Positions 35,094-44,958 of a stretch of 64,000 nt of DNA are shown piece by piece (position 1 is the stretch's first letter; each line of letters begins with the position of its first letter). The position numbers and the translations under genes are program-made. A model generated the notes under the pieces. That model had not been told where the DNA came from. It was given only the letters and a program-made list of their open reading frames with translations, and did not search any database. The stretch is from Papaver somniferum (taxonomy: Eukaryota; Streptophyta; Magnoliopsida; Ranunculales; Papaveraceae), in NCBI RefSeq assembly GCF_003573695.1, contig NW_020639929.1, positions 3,128,406 to 3,192,405 of the forward strand, written 5' to 3'.

Positions 35094-36191
35094 ATGGGTG
35101 GTGACGAAGAATCAAGCAAAGACAAGAATATAGAATATGATACGCAGAGGAAGAATCCAGTATATCGCCTAGGATCAAGTGAAGGTCCAGGTATTATTAT
35201 CACACCTGTTGTTCTAAAAGGCCATAACTATGATGAATGGACTAGAGCCATAAGAAGATCATTAATAGCTAAGAGGAAGTTTGGTTTCATTGATGGAACA
35301 ATCCAAGAACCTAAAGAAAGTGAACAGTTGGAATAATGGGTTGCAATTCAGTCAATGCTTGTCTCCTGGATCAGCAATACATTGGAGCCATCACTCAGAT
35401 CGAGTTTGGGAGACTATGATGATGCCAACTTGTTGTGGAACCACTTGAAGAGACGGTTTTGTGTTGTAAGTGGAACACGGACATGCCAGCTAAAGACATC
35501 TTTAAGTGAGTGTAAACAAAAGAAAACAGAAAGTGTGGATGCTTATTTTGGAAGATTGAATAAGATATGGGATGAGATGATCACATATATGAAGGTACCA
35601 ACGTATAGGTGTGGCAAGTGCGAATGTGATATTGCAACACAGGTTAGTACTTTGAGAGAAGAAGATTTACTACATTATTTCTTAATTGGACTAGATGTTG
35701 TCTATGGTTCCTTGCGTGAACAATTGTTGGCAAGGGATCCACTGCCTTCAATAGATGTAGCATATCAAACAATGATAAACTCGGAACGTCTCAGAATAGG
35801 AGATGTAGATGCCACAACAGAAGTTCATGACAATGTAATGGCGTTCAAGGTACAATCTGATCAGCGTACTCTCAGTAACACATATGATCCTAACAAATAT
35901 TGCAAGCATTGTAGCAGACAAGGACACTCGGATGAAGGTTGTTTTCAGCTTATTGGATACCCTGAATGGTGGGGAGATAAACCTAGAAGTGGAAGAGGAT
36001 ATGGTCGAGGTGGAAGAACCGGTGGTAGAGGTCGTGGTGGATTTGCGAATTGCATAGGAGGTAGAGGAAAAGGAACTGGCAACCAGGTACGAGCACATAA
36101 TCTAAATATATCAGAGACAAAGCAGTCAAATGGTACATATTCCTCAGACGGCTCAGATTTGATGGGAGTAACCCCAACACAACTCAGATAG
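35094..36191 (+). pseudogene. Copia 2 gag (one premature stop)
   Basis: The ATG at 35094 follows the poly-A leader. The frame reads ITPVVLKGHNYDEWTRAIRR, then a TAA at 35334-35336, then SMLVSWISNTLEPSLRS and LTSLSECKQKKTES-type gag helix features. The zinc knuckle CKHCSRQGHSDEGC (CX2CX4HX4C) is intact, followed by an RG-rich tail (RSGRGYGRGGRTGGRGRG). The frame ends with TAG at 36189-36191 and pol follows in the same frame, so pol may have been reached by readthrough or this TAG is a mutation. Without the 35334 stop gag would be about 365 residues. It forms the nucleocapsid. Confidence 0.8.
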
Positions 36192-37409
36192 GTGCTTGAG
36201 TTTTTGAATGCAAAGAAAAATACGTCCCAACTTCAAGGTAAGCAAACTAAACCAACTTGGATTATTGACACGGGAGCTACAAATCATGTCACGTTTAGAA
36301 GAGATGATATGATTGATGTGAAAGATATTGTAAAGTGTACTGTTGGACTCCCAGAAGGAAAATATGCACAATCTGAGAAAATAGGGACTATTATTCTGCA
36401 GGGCGGTTTGAGACTTGATAATGTGCTTTATGTGCCTCAAATAACTTGTAACCTAATGTCAGTCACACAACTTATTGATGAGTTAGTATGTACGGTACAA
36501 TGTACTAACAGTTTATGTCTTATACAGGACCGGTTGACGAGGAAGGTGATTGGAATGGGTGAACGACAAGGTGGACTATATATTTTCTGTGGTGTGCCTC
36601 AAGTTGAAGTTATGGTAGTCAGTGGAGAATCATACAAGCTGTGGCATCGACGAATGGGACATCCATCAGAAAAAGTATTGCAAAGGTTGCCGGGTGTGAG
36701 TAGATTAAAGAAGCATAATGAAGTTTGTGACATTTGTCCAAGAGCGAAACAACATAGAAGTAGTTTTGCTAGTAGTCTCAGTAAATCCAGTTGTATTTTT
36801 GAGTTGATTCATATAGATTTATGGGGTCCTTATAGGGCTACATCGTCTTGTGGAGCACGGTATTTTTTGACAATAGTAGATGATTTTTCAAGAGGTGTGT
36901 GGATTCATTTGCTTCAAAATAAAACTGCAGTTGAACGAACATTTCTTGATTTTATTGCTCTTGTGAAACGACAATTTGATAAAGATATCAAAATTGTTAG
37001 AAGTGATAATGGTACCGAGTTTAATTCATTGCGTGGATATTTTAAGACTAATGGGATAGTTTTTGAAACATCGTGTGTTGGCACTCCGCAACAAAATGGA
37101 AGAGTGGAGAGAAAGCATCAACATATATTGAATGTGGCAAGGGCCTTGAGATTTCAAGCCAACTTGCCAATACGGTTTTGGGGAGAATGCGCATTGACAG
37201 CTGCGTATTTGATTAATCGTACTCCTACACCTATTCTGAAAAATAAAACGCCATATGAAATATTGTTTGGAAAGAAACCTCCGTATAATCAGTTGAAGGT
37301 GTTTGGATGCCTGTGCTATGTGCATGATCAAAGTAATAAAGGGGATAAATTTGCAAGTAGAGGAAGTAGGTGTGTTTTTCTTGGTTATCTGTTTGGTTAC
37401 AATTTCTAG
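36192..37409 (+). pseudogene. Copia 2 protease and integrase (pol, first part)
   Basis: Protease active site WIIDTGATNHVTF near residue 25-35; GAG_pre-integrase motif KLWHRRMGHPSEKVLQRL with CDICPRAKQ; integrase catalytic residues in LIHIDLWGPY, IVRSDNGTEF and QQNGRVERKHQ (D, D, E all kept); then FWGECALTAAYLINRTPT and VFLGYLFG. It is continuous with gag except for the TAG at 36189. The frame ends at 37407-37409 because of a small frameshift: VSRDVQFCENSFPY continues in another frame from about 37412. This is an almost intact integrase. Confidence 0.85.
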
Positions 37410-37411
37410 TG

Positions 37412-37878
37412 TCAAGAGACGTCCAGTTTTGTGAGAATAGTTTCCCATATAAGAACGAAGCATCTGTGTCGCAGCAGAAAATAGTTTCGACTCGCACCGG
37501 ACTGATCAGCCTGGTCATTCTATTGAGACCGAGGTGACTGGTGTATCAGCTGAGACTGATCAGTTGAGTCCAGCGTTTGACTGGAGTGATGATGAAGATG
37601 TAACAGCGACAGAAGGAGAAAGTGCAGCAGTACCAGGCGTAACAGCGACAGTGGGAGACGTTGTAGGTATACCAAGCGTAACTGCGACAACAGGAGAAGG
37701 TGTGGCAGTTCAAGATGTAACTGCGATAACAGGAGAAGGTGTGGCAGTTCAAGAGCGATCTGCTGAGCTTGTGAGTCCGGGCAATGACGTTGCAGTAGAA
37801 GGTGATATGGGTAAAGGAAAGCGTACGAAGATTCCATCGAGTAGGCTTAAGGGATTTGTGACGCACACCATTCGATAA
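37412..37878 (+). pseudogene. Copia 2 integrase-RT linker with four 13-residue repeats
   Basis: After the frameshift the integrase C-terminus continues in a second frame, and another open stretch follows (37534-37878). Four in-frame 13-residue units start at 37600, 37639, 37678 and 37717: VTATEGESAAVPG, VTATVGDVVGIPS, VTATTGEGVAVQD, VTAITGEGVAVQE. The 39-bp period is exact. The RT-proximal motif KGFVTHTI follows. Linkers here are variable in Copia elements; the repeat is probably slippage-born. Confidence 0.7.
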
Positions 37879-37935
37879 AATAGTCCATCTCATCTTCATT
37901 CATCACAATCATCCTCCTCAGGTACGCCGTATCCT

Positions 37936-39291
37936 TTGACATATTATGTTAGTTGTGATAAATTTTCTACACCAGTAGAAGGCTTAGATTACAAAGAGAC
38001 TTTTGCACCTGTAGCAAAAATGACAACAGTGCGCACTTTTCTAGCTGTTGCAGCTGTTAAAAATTGGGAAGTACATCAGATGGATGTACACAATGCGTTT
38101 CTACATGGAGATTTGGAGGAAGAGGTGTATATGAAAATACCACCCGGATTTGCGAAAGGTAATCCTAATATGGTATGTAAAATGAAGAAATCGTTGTATG
38201 GTTTGAAACAGGCTCCACGTTGTTGGTTTGCAAAACTATCAACAGCTTTGAAGAATTATGGTTTTCGGCAATCTTACTCAGACTATTCTCTTTTCACTAT
38301 GATCAAAGGAAAGATGCAACTTAATGTTTTGGTGTATGTGGATGATTTGATTGTTGCAGTAAATAATATAGTGGAGCTTAATAAATTTAAAACATATTTG
38401 GGTCAGTGTTTCAAGATGAAAGACTTGGGAAAATTGAAATATTTTCTGGGCTTGGAGATAGCTCGCAGTAAGCAAGGCATTTACGTTTGTCAACGGAAAT
38501 ATGCATTGGACATTATTATGGAGACGGGGTTATTAGGAGCAAAACCAGCAGAGTTTCCGATGGAAACTAATCATCGTCTAGCTTTGGCAACAGGGCCGTT
38601 GCTGGGTGATGCAGAAAAGTATCGTCGACTGATAGGAAGATTGATTTATCTGGCTGTGACTAGACCGCATCTAGCTTATTCTGTGCATATTTTGTCACAG
38701 TTTATGCAACATCCAAGACAAGAACATTGGGAAGCTGCACTTCGGGTGGTTAGATATTTGAAAAAGAATCATGGACAAGGAATTCTGTTGCGCTCTGATA
38801 GTAGTCTAAGTTTAAAAGGCTGGTGTGATTCAGATTGGGCAAGCTTTCCTTTGACTAGACGATCATTGACAGGGTGGTTTGTGCTTCTTAGAGATTCACC
38901 AGTGTCTTGGAAGACCAAAAAGCAGTACACAGTTTCTCGGAGTTCAGCTGAAGCAGAATACAGATCTATGGCTGCAGCTACTTGTGAATTTAAGTGGTTG
39001 AAGCAATTACTAGGTGATTTGGGAGTTTGTCATACACAGGGAATGAGTCTTCTTTGTGATAGTCATTCGGCATTGTATATTGCTCAGAATCCCGTTTTTC
39101 ACGAAAGAACCAAACATATAGAGGTGGATTGTCATCTCATCAGGGATGCGATAGTACAGAAAATTATTTCACCCTCTTATACGCCTACGGAGTTGCAGTT
39201 GGCGGATATCTTCACAAAATCATTAGGCCGAGTTCAGTTTCAAGGTCTTTTGTCCAAGATGGACATTTGTGACCTGCATGCTCCGTCTTGA
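37936..39291 (+). pseudogene. Copia 2 reverse transcriptase and RNase H, start deleted
   Basis: Long open frame of 451 codons. After YYVSCDKFS it jumps to GLDYKETFAPVAKM, so roughly the first 90 residues expected at the start of the RT domain (including the KARLV motif) are missing: an internal deletion. Kept motifs are QMDVHNAFLHGDL, SLYGLKQAPRCW, VLVYVDDLIV (catalytic YVDD), LGKLKYFLGLEI, and RNase H residues in WCDSDWASFP, SSAEAEYRSM, LCDSHSALYI. It ends 6 bases before the polypurine tract region. It could not be a full enzyme, but the open frame agrees with recent insertion. Confidence 0.88.
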
Positions 39292-39297
39292 GGGGGG

Positions 39298-39624
39298 TAT
39301 TAAGGAAAGTGATATATTAGGAAAGTGTCGTAATATCTTTCCAAACCGTAGTGGTCAGTCTATGGAAAGTATTGTCCATGTAAGTCACGGATTTGAGACC
39401 GATAAGGAAAGTGATATATTAGGAAAATGCCGTAGTATCTTTCCAAGAATGTAGTGGTCAGTCTATGGAAAGTATTGTTCATGTAAGTCACGAATTTGAG
39501 ACCCATAAGGAAAGTCTCAAATTCGTGCTTTAGGAAGGTTTGCTCTCCAAGTTTGAGTCATGTATAAATATCTACGGCATTCCTATGAATAAAGATAAGA
39601 AAGGGATTTACCAAAGTTTTAACA
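39298..39624 (+). repeat. 3' LTR of Copia 2 (327 bp)
   Basis: Same length as the 5' LTR. The two differences seen lie near 39427-39430 (AAATGCCG here, AAGTGTCG in the 5' LTR). CTTTC follows. Confidence 0.94.
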
Positions 39625-39682
39625 CTTTCATAAACACCGGAGAAACTAATTTTACATGTCAATGCTCTATCTTTCAACATAC

Positions 39683-40390
39683 CTTAGCAGTTGCCATCCA
39701 TATATTTTTGTATGTTGTGTCGATCACGGGGTCACTGATTTGAATCATCTGGTACAGAAATGAACATATGCACACAGTCAAATTCATGCACGATCTTCTA
39801 AAAATCTTCTGGAAAGTATCTTGCCCGTTGTCCTACTATCTAGGTGCACTAGTATAATGAATTAATAAACAGATATTCATAAAGAAAAAGTAGGCTTGCT
39901 TCAAAAAAAAAAAAAAGTAGTAGGCCGTAAATATGAACATTTTTGTTTGTACACAATTGCCATACAAATGGATCATGGAAATAATAACCAACTGGTTCAA
40001 CTATCAAGTTTACAAACCTTTCTGACGCGAAGACCAAGGTGTTCAGTCCATAAGGATAGACGAAAACTAAAAGCAAACTTGCCAGCCTTCCAAGGCATTC
40101 CATTCACGGAAAATCTTTATGTACATCAATCTGAAATAGAACTTTCATTTTCCAGATAGAAAGAGGAAGAATGTTGTTCGGGCCAAAAAAGATATTGAAT
40201 CTTGATAAGTAACATAATTCAATGAAAATCACAAGATACTTAGCAATGGAGCATGAAACGATACCTCGGAGTCTCTTTCTCCAAGCAAACTTCTATCACT
40301 GATATAAGATGATCCAATTAAGACCACACGTTCATCAACTATCATCACCTTAATGTGCACATAAATCTGCTTGAAAGAGTATGCACAAGA
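39683..40390 (-). pseudogene. Captured phospholipase D zeta fragment, three exons
   Basis: Minus-strand exon 40265-40390 codes for [20 protein letters not shown] and [13 protein letters not shown], holding the second HKD catalytic motif (HxKx4D kept). Exon 40018-40130 codes, after a frameshift, for KAGKFAFSFRLSLWTEHLGL. Exon 39683-39748 codes for ISDPVIDTTYKNIWMATAK and ends at a GTATGT donor. Order and motifs match the C-terminal part of plant PLD-zeta (PX/PH-type phospholipase D, which makes phosphatidic acid). The upstream and final exons are absent. Splice borders fit, so genomic capture by the CACTA element is likely. Downstream in the same orientation comes the casein kinase piece. Confidence 0.78.
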
Positions 40391-41320
40391 CTGAAACAAA
40401 AAAAATTATGTAAAAGAACCAAAACATAAATATAAGCTGAACATCCAATGTAAACAACTTCAGATAACTACATCAACTGTAACACACCATTAGCAACAAC
40501 AATAAATTTTTAGATAAATCACCAGAACAGTCTACACAACATGGCCAATAGAATTAGAATCTATATTCACCTGTGGTTTTCATTAGTGCAAATTACATGC
40601 CGACTTCAGGTTTGAACTTAGTCCAAGATCGCACAACACTACCTTTGCGTATAGCAAAATTGAATGACTACTTACAACATAAAAAATTAAAATCAATCAA
40701 AAATACCCAAATCTACGTATTTGAACTCCAAGTAAGAACAAAGTGTTAAAATTAAATAACCACTAATTTGAGAAATTGAAATCAGAAGAAGTAATATTTG
40801 CATACCATCGAAGTTGTTTCTCATGAAGTTGTTGAATCCGCTCTTTATCAGAAACCCTAAAACCCAAATATAAGAACCAAAACAGAAATTGAATAAAACC
40901 CATACGTAAGTCTTTCCATTATAACAAACAAACCTCGCGAACTAGAGAAATCTTTCTAAGAACCATAGATTTCTTCATACAGATTCATATAAGAGAAATC
41001 TCAGAACTATAGGTCTGAGAATCTCATTTGTGATGGATCTGTTTGAAGACGAAGAGGAAGCGAAACATAATGTTGATTCACAAGCGATTTATTATGATTC
41101 AAAAACAAAATCGACTGAATCATAGAGAGTGAGGAAGAGAAGAAGAGAATCAGAGAGGAAGAGAACCTTTGAATGAGAGGTCGAGAAGAGAAAGAAGTAG
41201 TGTTCTCGATAATGATAAAGCCAGAGTCTGTTTTGAAGCTGACTATGAGCATCTGAATGGGCTGAAACCTAGTCAGGTCGAAAGTGTGGGCAGCACACAC
41301 ACGATTCACACGCATAAAAT
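40391..41320 (-). other. CACTA right internal region, 5'UTR-like on the minus strand
   Basis: Between the PLD exons and the GTTGCGA repeats. On the minus strand it has a pyrimidine-rich stretch (about 41200-41090) like a plant 5'UTR and possible splice sites, so it may be the promoter and leader for the captured exons. No recognised protein. Confidence 0.35.
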
Positions 41321-41480
41321 TCACTTTGTTGCGAATCGCAACTGAAAGTAACAGTTGCGAGTTTCCTAACTGTTTCAAACTGTTGCGGATTTTTTGCAAC
41401 TAAAATTAGCAACTGAAAATTCGCAACAGCTACACAGTTGTTGCTAATCTGAGTTGCTAATCCCAATATTTGGTGTAGTG

Positions 41481-42281
41481 CAAGTATGCATTGGATTTAT
41501 TCAATAAGTTTGATATGATGGGAGTCAAGCCTTGCTCTTCTCTAGTTTGTGTTGGCACTAATCTTTCTGCAGATGATGGTATACCTCTTGCTGATCCTAC
41601 ACCATATAGATCTCTAGTTGGGACTTTACAATATCTTACCTGGACTAGGCCTGAAATTAGTTACTCTGTCAATCAATTCTGTCAATTTATGTAGTCCCCT
41701 ATAAATCTGCATTTAATAGCTGCTAAAAGAATTTTAAGGTACATCAAGTCCACTGTTGACTATGGTATTCTCTTCACTAAAGGACTGCTAGCAGTCAATG
41801 GATTCAGTGACGTAGACTGGGCAGGCTCACCAGATACTAGAAGAAGTACATGAGGCTACTGCATATTTTTTAGTACTAATCCCATATCCTAGTCAAGCAA
41901 AAGACAAGCTATTGTTGCTAGATCTAGCACATAGGCAGAGTACAGATCACTTGCAAATTCAGCTGCAGAGGTTGTTTGGGTTTGTAAGCTTCTAAAGGAT
42001 CTACATCTTTTTCTGCAACTCACTCCAACTATTCAATGTGATGACATCAGTGACATCTCCCTTTCTTCCAATCCAGTATTTCATAGACGCATGAAGCATC
42101 TAGCTGTGGATTTTCATTTTGTCAGGGAGCTGATTCATTCTATGTCTTCACAAGTTCATTGTGTTTCTACATTGGACCAAGTTGCAGATGTGTTCACCAA
42201 AAGTCTTGCCAGTCCCAGATTTCAGTTTCTCAGAGACAAGTTGCAGGTTCATCCATCTGGACACCTCAATTTGAGGGGGGC
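41481..42281 (+). pseudogene. Copia 1 RT end and RNase H
   Basis: The frame resumes with KYALDLFNKFDMMGVKPC, then YRSLVGTLQYLTWTRPEISY, and RNase H motifs GFSDVDWAGSPDTRRST, AEYRSLANSAAEV and QVADVFTKSLASPRF. At least four in-frame stops occur (about 41692, 41851, 41892, 41930). The polypurine tract follows at 42271. Confidence 0.8.
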
Positions 42282-42565
42282 TATTAGACAAGTTGTCACT
42301 TAACAGTTGTCACTGTTTCATTTGCTCTAGCCGATCACAGCTGTACCAGCACTTCTCTTACACGTGCTACTATATGATTAGTTCATTGTTTTGTTGTGTC
42401 ATCTGTAATGTCGGTTCTTGTAATGTGAGTATAATTACTCTGGTCTGTCTTTACTTGTTGTTGTTAGAGAGAATACATAGACTTTGTCTGGTTTATCATT
42501 TTCATGGTTTCTGTAATAATGTTCTTGAATAGATCCACAGTTTTATCAAGAACATAATTTCATTA
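42282..42565 (+). repeat. 3' LTR of Copia 1 (284 bp)
   Basis: Pairs with 28491-28773; starts TATTAGA, ends CATTA, followed by GAGAA. Confidence 0.92.
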
Positions 42566-42790
42566 GAGAACACCAAAGTAAAAAGAGAACTTTAGGAGGA
42601 AAGAATTTGCTGGACAAGATATTGTGGCCATACCAGTCTGGTTCGTCAACCGTTAACTTCTTATAAAAAAGCTTAGATGAGCAGTCTCCTTCCAGTGAAT
42701 CCTCTTCGCCCTGAAATTTGTTAAGCATCTTATTCACACATTTAAAATTGTAAGTTTTTAGGTCAAATTTGAGGACGCAACAAGTCCTCG
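42566..42790 (-). mobile_element. Upstream half of the LINE ORF2 fragment split by Copia 1
   Basis: Minus-strand frame coding SSKLFYKKLTV, HNILSSKFFPPKVLFLLWC, the typical lead-in to the zf-RVT domain of plant L1 ORF2 (SKxxPPKVxFLLW). It continues in frame at 28490 downward. Short and 5' truncated. Confidence 0.6.
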
Positions 42791-44539
42791 TCATTTAGTT
42801 AACTGTGCTTTCAATAATGAAGTATGTAGTTATTTGACATGTTGTATATCCCTGACGCGGAAGTATGAGCGATAAATAGGATGTTGGAGGAAACAATAAT
42901 GGACTTCCTCACTAGTGATAGTTAAAATTACTATGTATTCTCCACCTTAATGGTAGTGAAATCAATACTCCAGAACTACTACCACATTGGCGACAAGCTT
43001 AGATGTGGAACCGAAAAGCTCTGATCAAATCCAATAGGCTTGTAAAAGTGCAAATAAATAAGCATGTATATTTGCCCGGGTCATGATTCCAAAATAGACT
43101 TTGGTTTCCTGTGTAACAATGTAAATTGGTTCAGGATAAATGTTCGTTCTTTCTAAAAGAGGTTATTTTTCGTTATATATACACTAAAAATCTAAGATGT
43201 TTTTCAAGTTGTTTTTTCTTTTTTGGTTTTTTATTTCTATATGTATTCCTGACAGATTTTCTCCTTTTAAACTTATTAAATTTCATATTTAACAATTTTC
43301 ACTGGCAATCAGGCAAAATGGGCAAAATTGCCTCGGTCAATCAAATTTTTCGCTCGAAAATGATTTATATCCTGCAGAACTCCCCCAAAAATTTTCCGGC
43401 AACACACAAACTGGTGGGACCCAAAACCCACCTCATATATTTTCTCGATGTGGGCCCCAGGGCCGTGTGTATCAGATGAATTCTCGGTTGTGTTCTTCGA
43501 TCATTGTAGCATCTCCCTTTTTCACTAGAAAATTTCTCGACAATACTGCTATTTTAGTGCAACAAAAGTGAGCATTAGATACTCCTAAAGTACAAATCAC
43601 TTATGGAGGAAGTGTTTTTTAGATTTGGGAACAAAATGACTCCTAAAGTACGGATCATGAGAATTTGTGGAATCCATGAAAACATGCATTGCTGAAGGGG
43701 AATCAGCCACCGATGTGAAAATGGTTGATGCTTTCTCTCGTATGAGTATTAGCATGAAAAAACTTTCTGATACCCTCCCACTTGTCTAGGTAAGTACTAA
43801 TACCAGGAACGAGTGGGATGTTTTTGATTAAAATCTATTATACAATTCTTGATTAAAACCTATTATACAGCCGTGACAAATGGTACTCACAAATCTAATG
43901 GAAATATTTGCACATCTGGAAGACTGAAGCTCTTATTGATTTTGAACTAATGGCTAGGATCGCATGGAGTTTCTCCAAGCCCTCCACCAAACACCTCAAT
44001 AAATCGGTGAGAATCAAGCCAATTAATTTATCTCATCCTATGCTTATTTCGTCCGAACATGAAATTCTTATGTGAAATAAACTGATCACAAATGAGGGAA
44101 AATAAACTAACAAGAGTTCAATGATTTGTGTATGTTTGCTTTTTTGTTCATATAAATAGAGGAAAAGAATCGTATCACCAATTTGTCAGTAATATAACTT
44201 TGATATGTCAATTTGTGAACATGGTTGCCAGTCGAGTGAGGTAGTGGTGGGAACTAAAACATTAAGATAACAAATTTTTATCTTTTGGGGTTCATCGACC
44301 ATAATCACCCGGGATATTTTTTTGGTGGGAGATCCTTCTTCAATTTGGGATCATCCCCGGTTAGGGATTAGAAAACTTTAATTTTGATTATTAACTATTA
44401 ATTTAATATTTTGAACTTTTAAGTTTTAAGCTTCTTAAATTGTTGTTCCTTTTTATTTTTATTTTACACAAAATTGTTAAAAAGACCAAAACAAATATTT
44501 TCTGGGTGAAACGGACTGCTAGGTTTAGATACTGTTTAT
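42791..44539. other. No gene recognised; third copy of dispersed block A
   Basis: Block A of the family seen at 21330 and 23340 recurs at about 43975-44160. The rest is AT-rich. An open frame at 43126-43479 (plus) shows no known motif and is probably chance. Confidence 0.4.
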
Positions 44540-44913
44540 ATGGACATTAAACAGAAAAATACTGTTCATTTAGCCAAAATGGATATTTGACCCAGGAAAA
44601 TAAAAACAAAAAAGTATCAATCAACTAAAATACCCCTTTTTAGTCTAACAACAACCAAAACTCCACCAGTTGTGCGTGCTTCTTAACTGCAACACCTAAA
44701 ATACCACTTTTTAGGCTACGACCAAGCAAAGCAGACACCTCAAAATTAGCCTGGAACAGGAAGTTCAAATAATCTGAAAAATAAAAAATCAGAGCAGTCT
44801 AAACAAGTGCCGACAACACCTAACTGAGTGAAACGGAAAATGTTATCAAAAAAGAAAATCACATCCTGACCCTCAGCATCTCTAAAGTGCGCATAAACAT
44901 ACAAACCAATAAG

Positions 44914-44958
44914 TCCAACACCTACGCATACTGTCGAACAGTATGCGTAGGTGTTGGA
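44914..44958. repeat. Perfect 21-bp inverted repeat with 3-base loop
   Basis: TCCAACACCTACGCATACTGT at 44914-44934 is exactly complementary to 44938-44958, spacer CGA. The right arm runs into a tandem repeat of GTTGGAGGATTAGATTTT (44953 and 44993) and then a 68-bp tandem repeat (CTACAAAAACAGAGGCTATG at 45026 and 45094). Confidence 0.95.

Larger units (their letters stand above)
34674..39624 (+). mobile_element. Copia element 2 (young, deletion derivative)
   Basis: Two 327-bp LTRs (34674-35000 and 39298-39624) differ at only two bases that I could find, and an exact 5-bp TSD, CTTTC, flanks it (34669-34673, 39625-39629). LTR ends are TATTAAGG and TTTTAACA, that is TA..CA. The primer-binding site TGGCATCACGAGCC follows the 5' LTR, and TGAGGGGGG precedes the 3' LTR. 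Gag, protease, integrase, RT and RNase H are present, but a gag stop, a frameshift and a deletion at the start of RT make it non-autonomous. It is the innermost and youngest layer. Confidence 0.95.
32329..41480. mobile_element. CACTA transposon carrying PLD-zeta and casein kinase 1 exons, itself split by Copia 2
   Basis: The termini are CACTACACCAAAT at 32329 and ATTTGGTGTAGTG ending at 41480, perfect over 13 bases. The 3-bp flanks are CAG (left) and CAA (right), which fits the CACTA TSD length with one later change, and the RT frame resumes correctly at 41481. GTTGCGA/TCGCAAC repeats fill the subterminal zones (32350-32535, 41330-41455). No transposase is visible. Without Copia 2 it would be about 4.2 kb. 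On its minus strand it carries fragments of two host genes, so it is a Pack-CACTA type element. Same end family as 13985-19029. Confidence 0.92.
28491..42565 (+). mobile_element. Copia element 1, with nested CACTA element
   Basis: LTRs are at 28491-28773 and 42282-42565, with an exact 5-bp TSD GAGAA at 28486-28490 and 42566-42570. A TGGTATCA primer-binding site (28774) and a TTGAGGGGGG polypurine tract (42271) are in place. Both LTRs start TATTAGA and end CATTA, so the termini are TA..TA and not TG..CA. The coding order gag, protease, integrase, RT, RNase H (Copia type) is clear, but frameshifts and stops disable it. The CACTA element 32329-41480 splits RT from RNase H. Without it the element would be about 4.9 kb. 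Confidence 0.93.
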
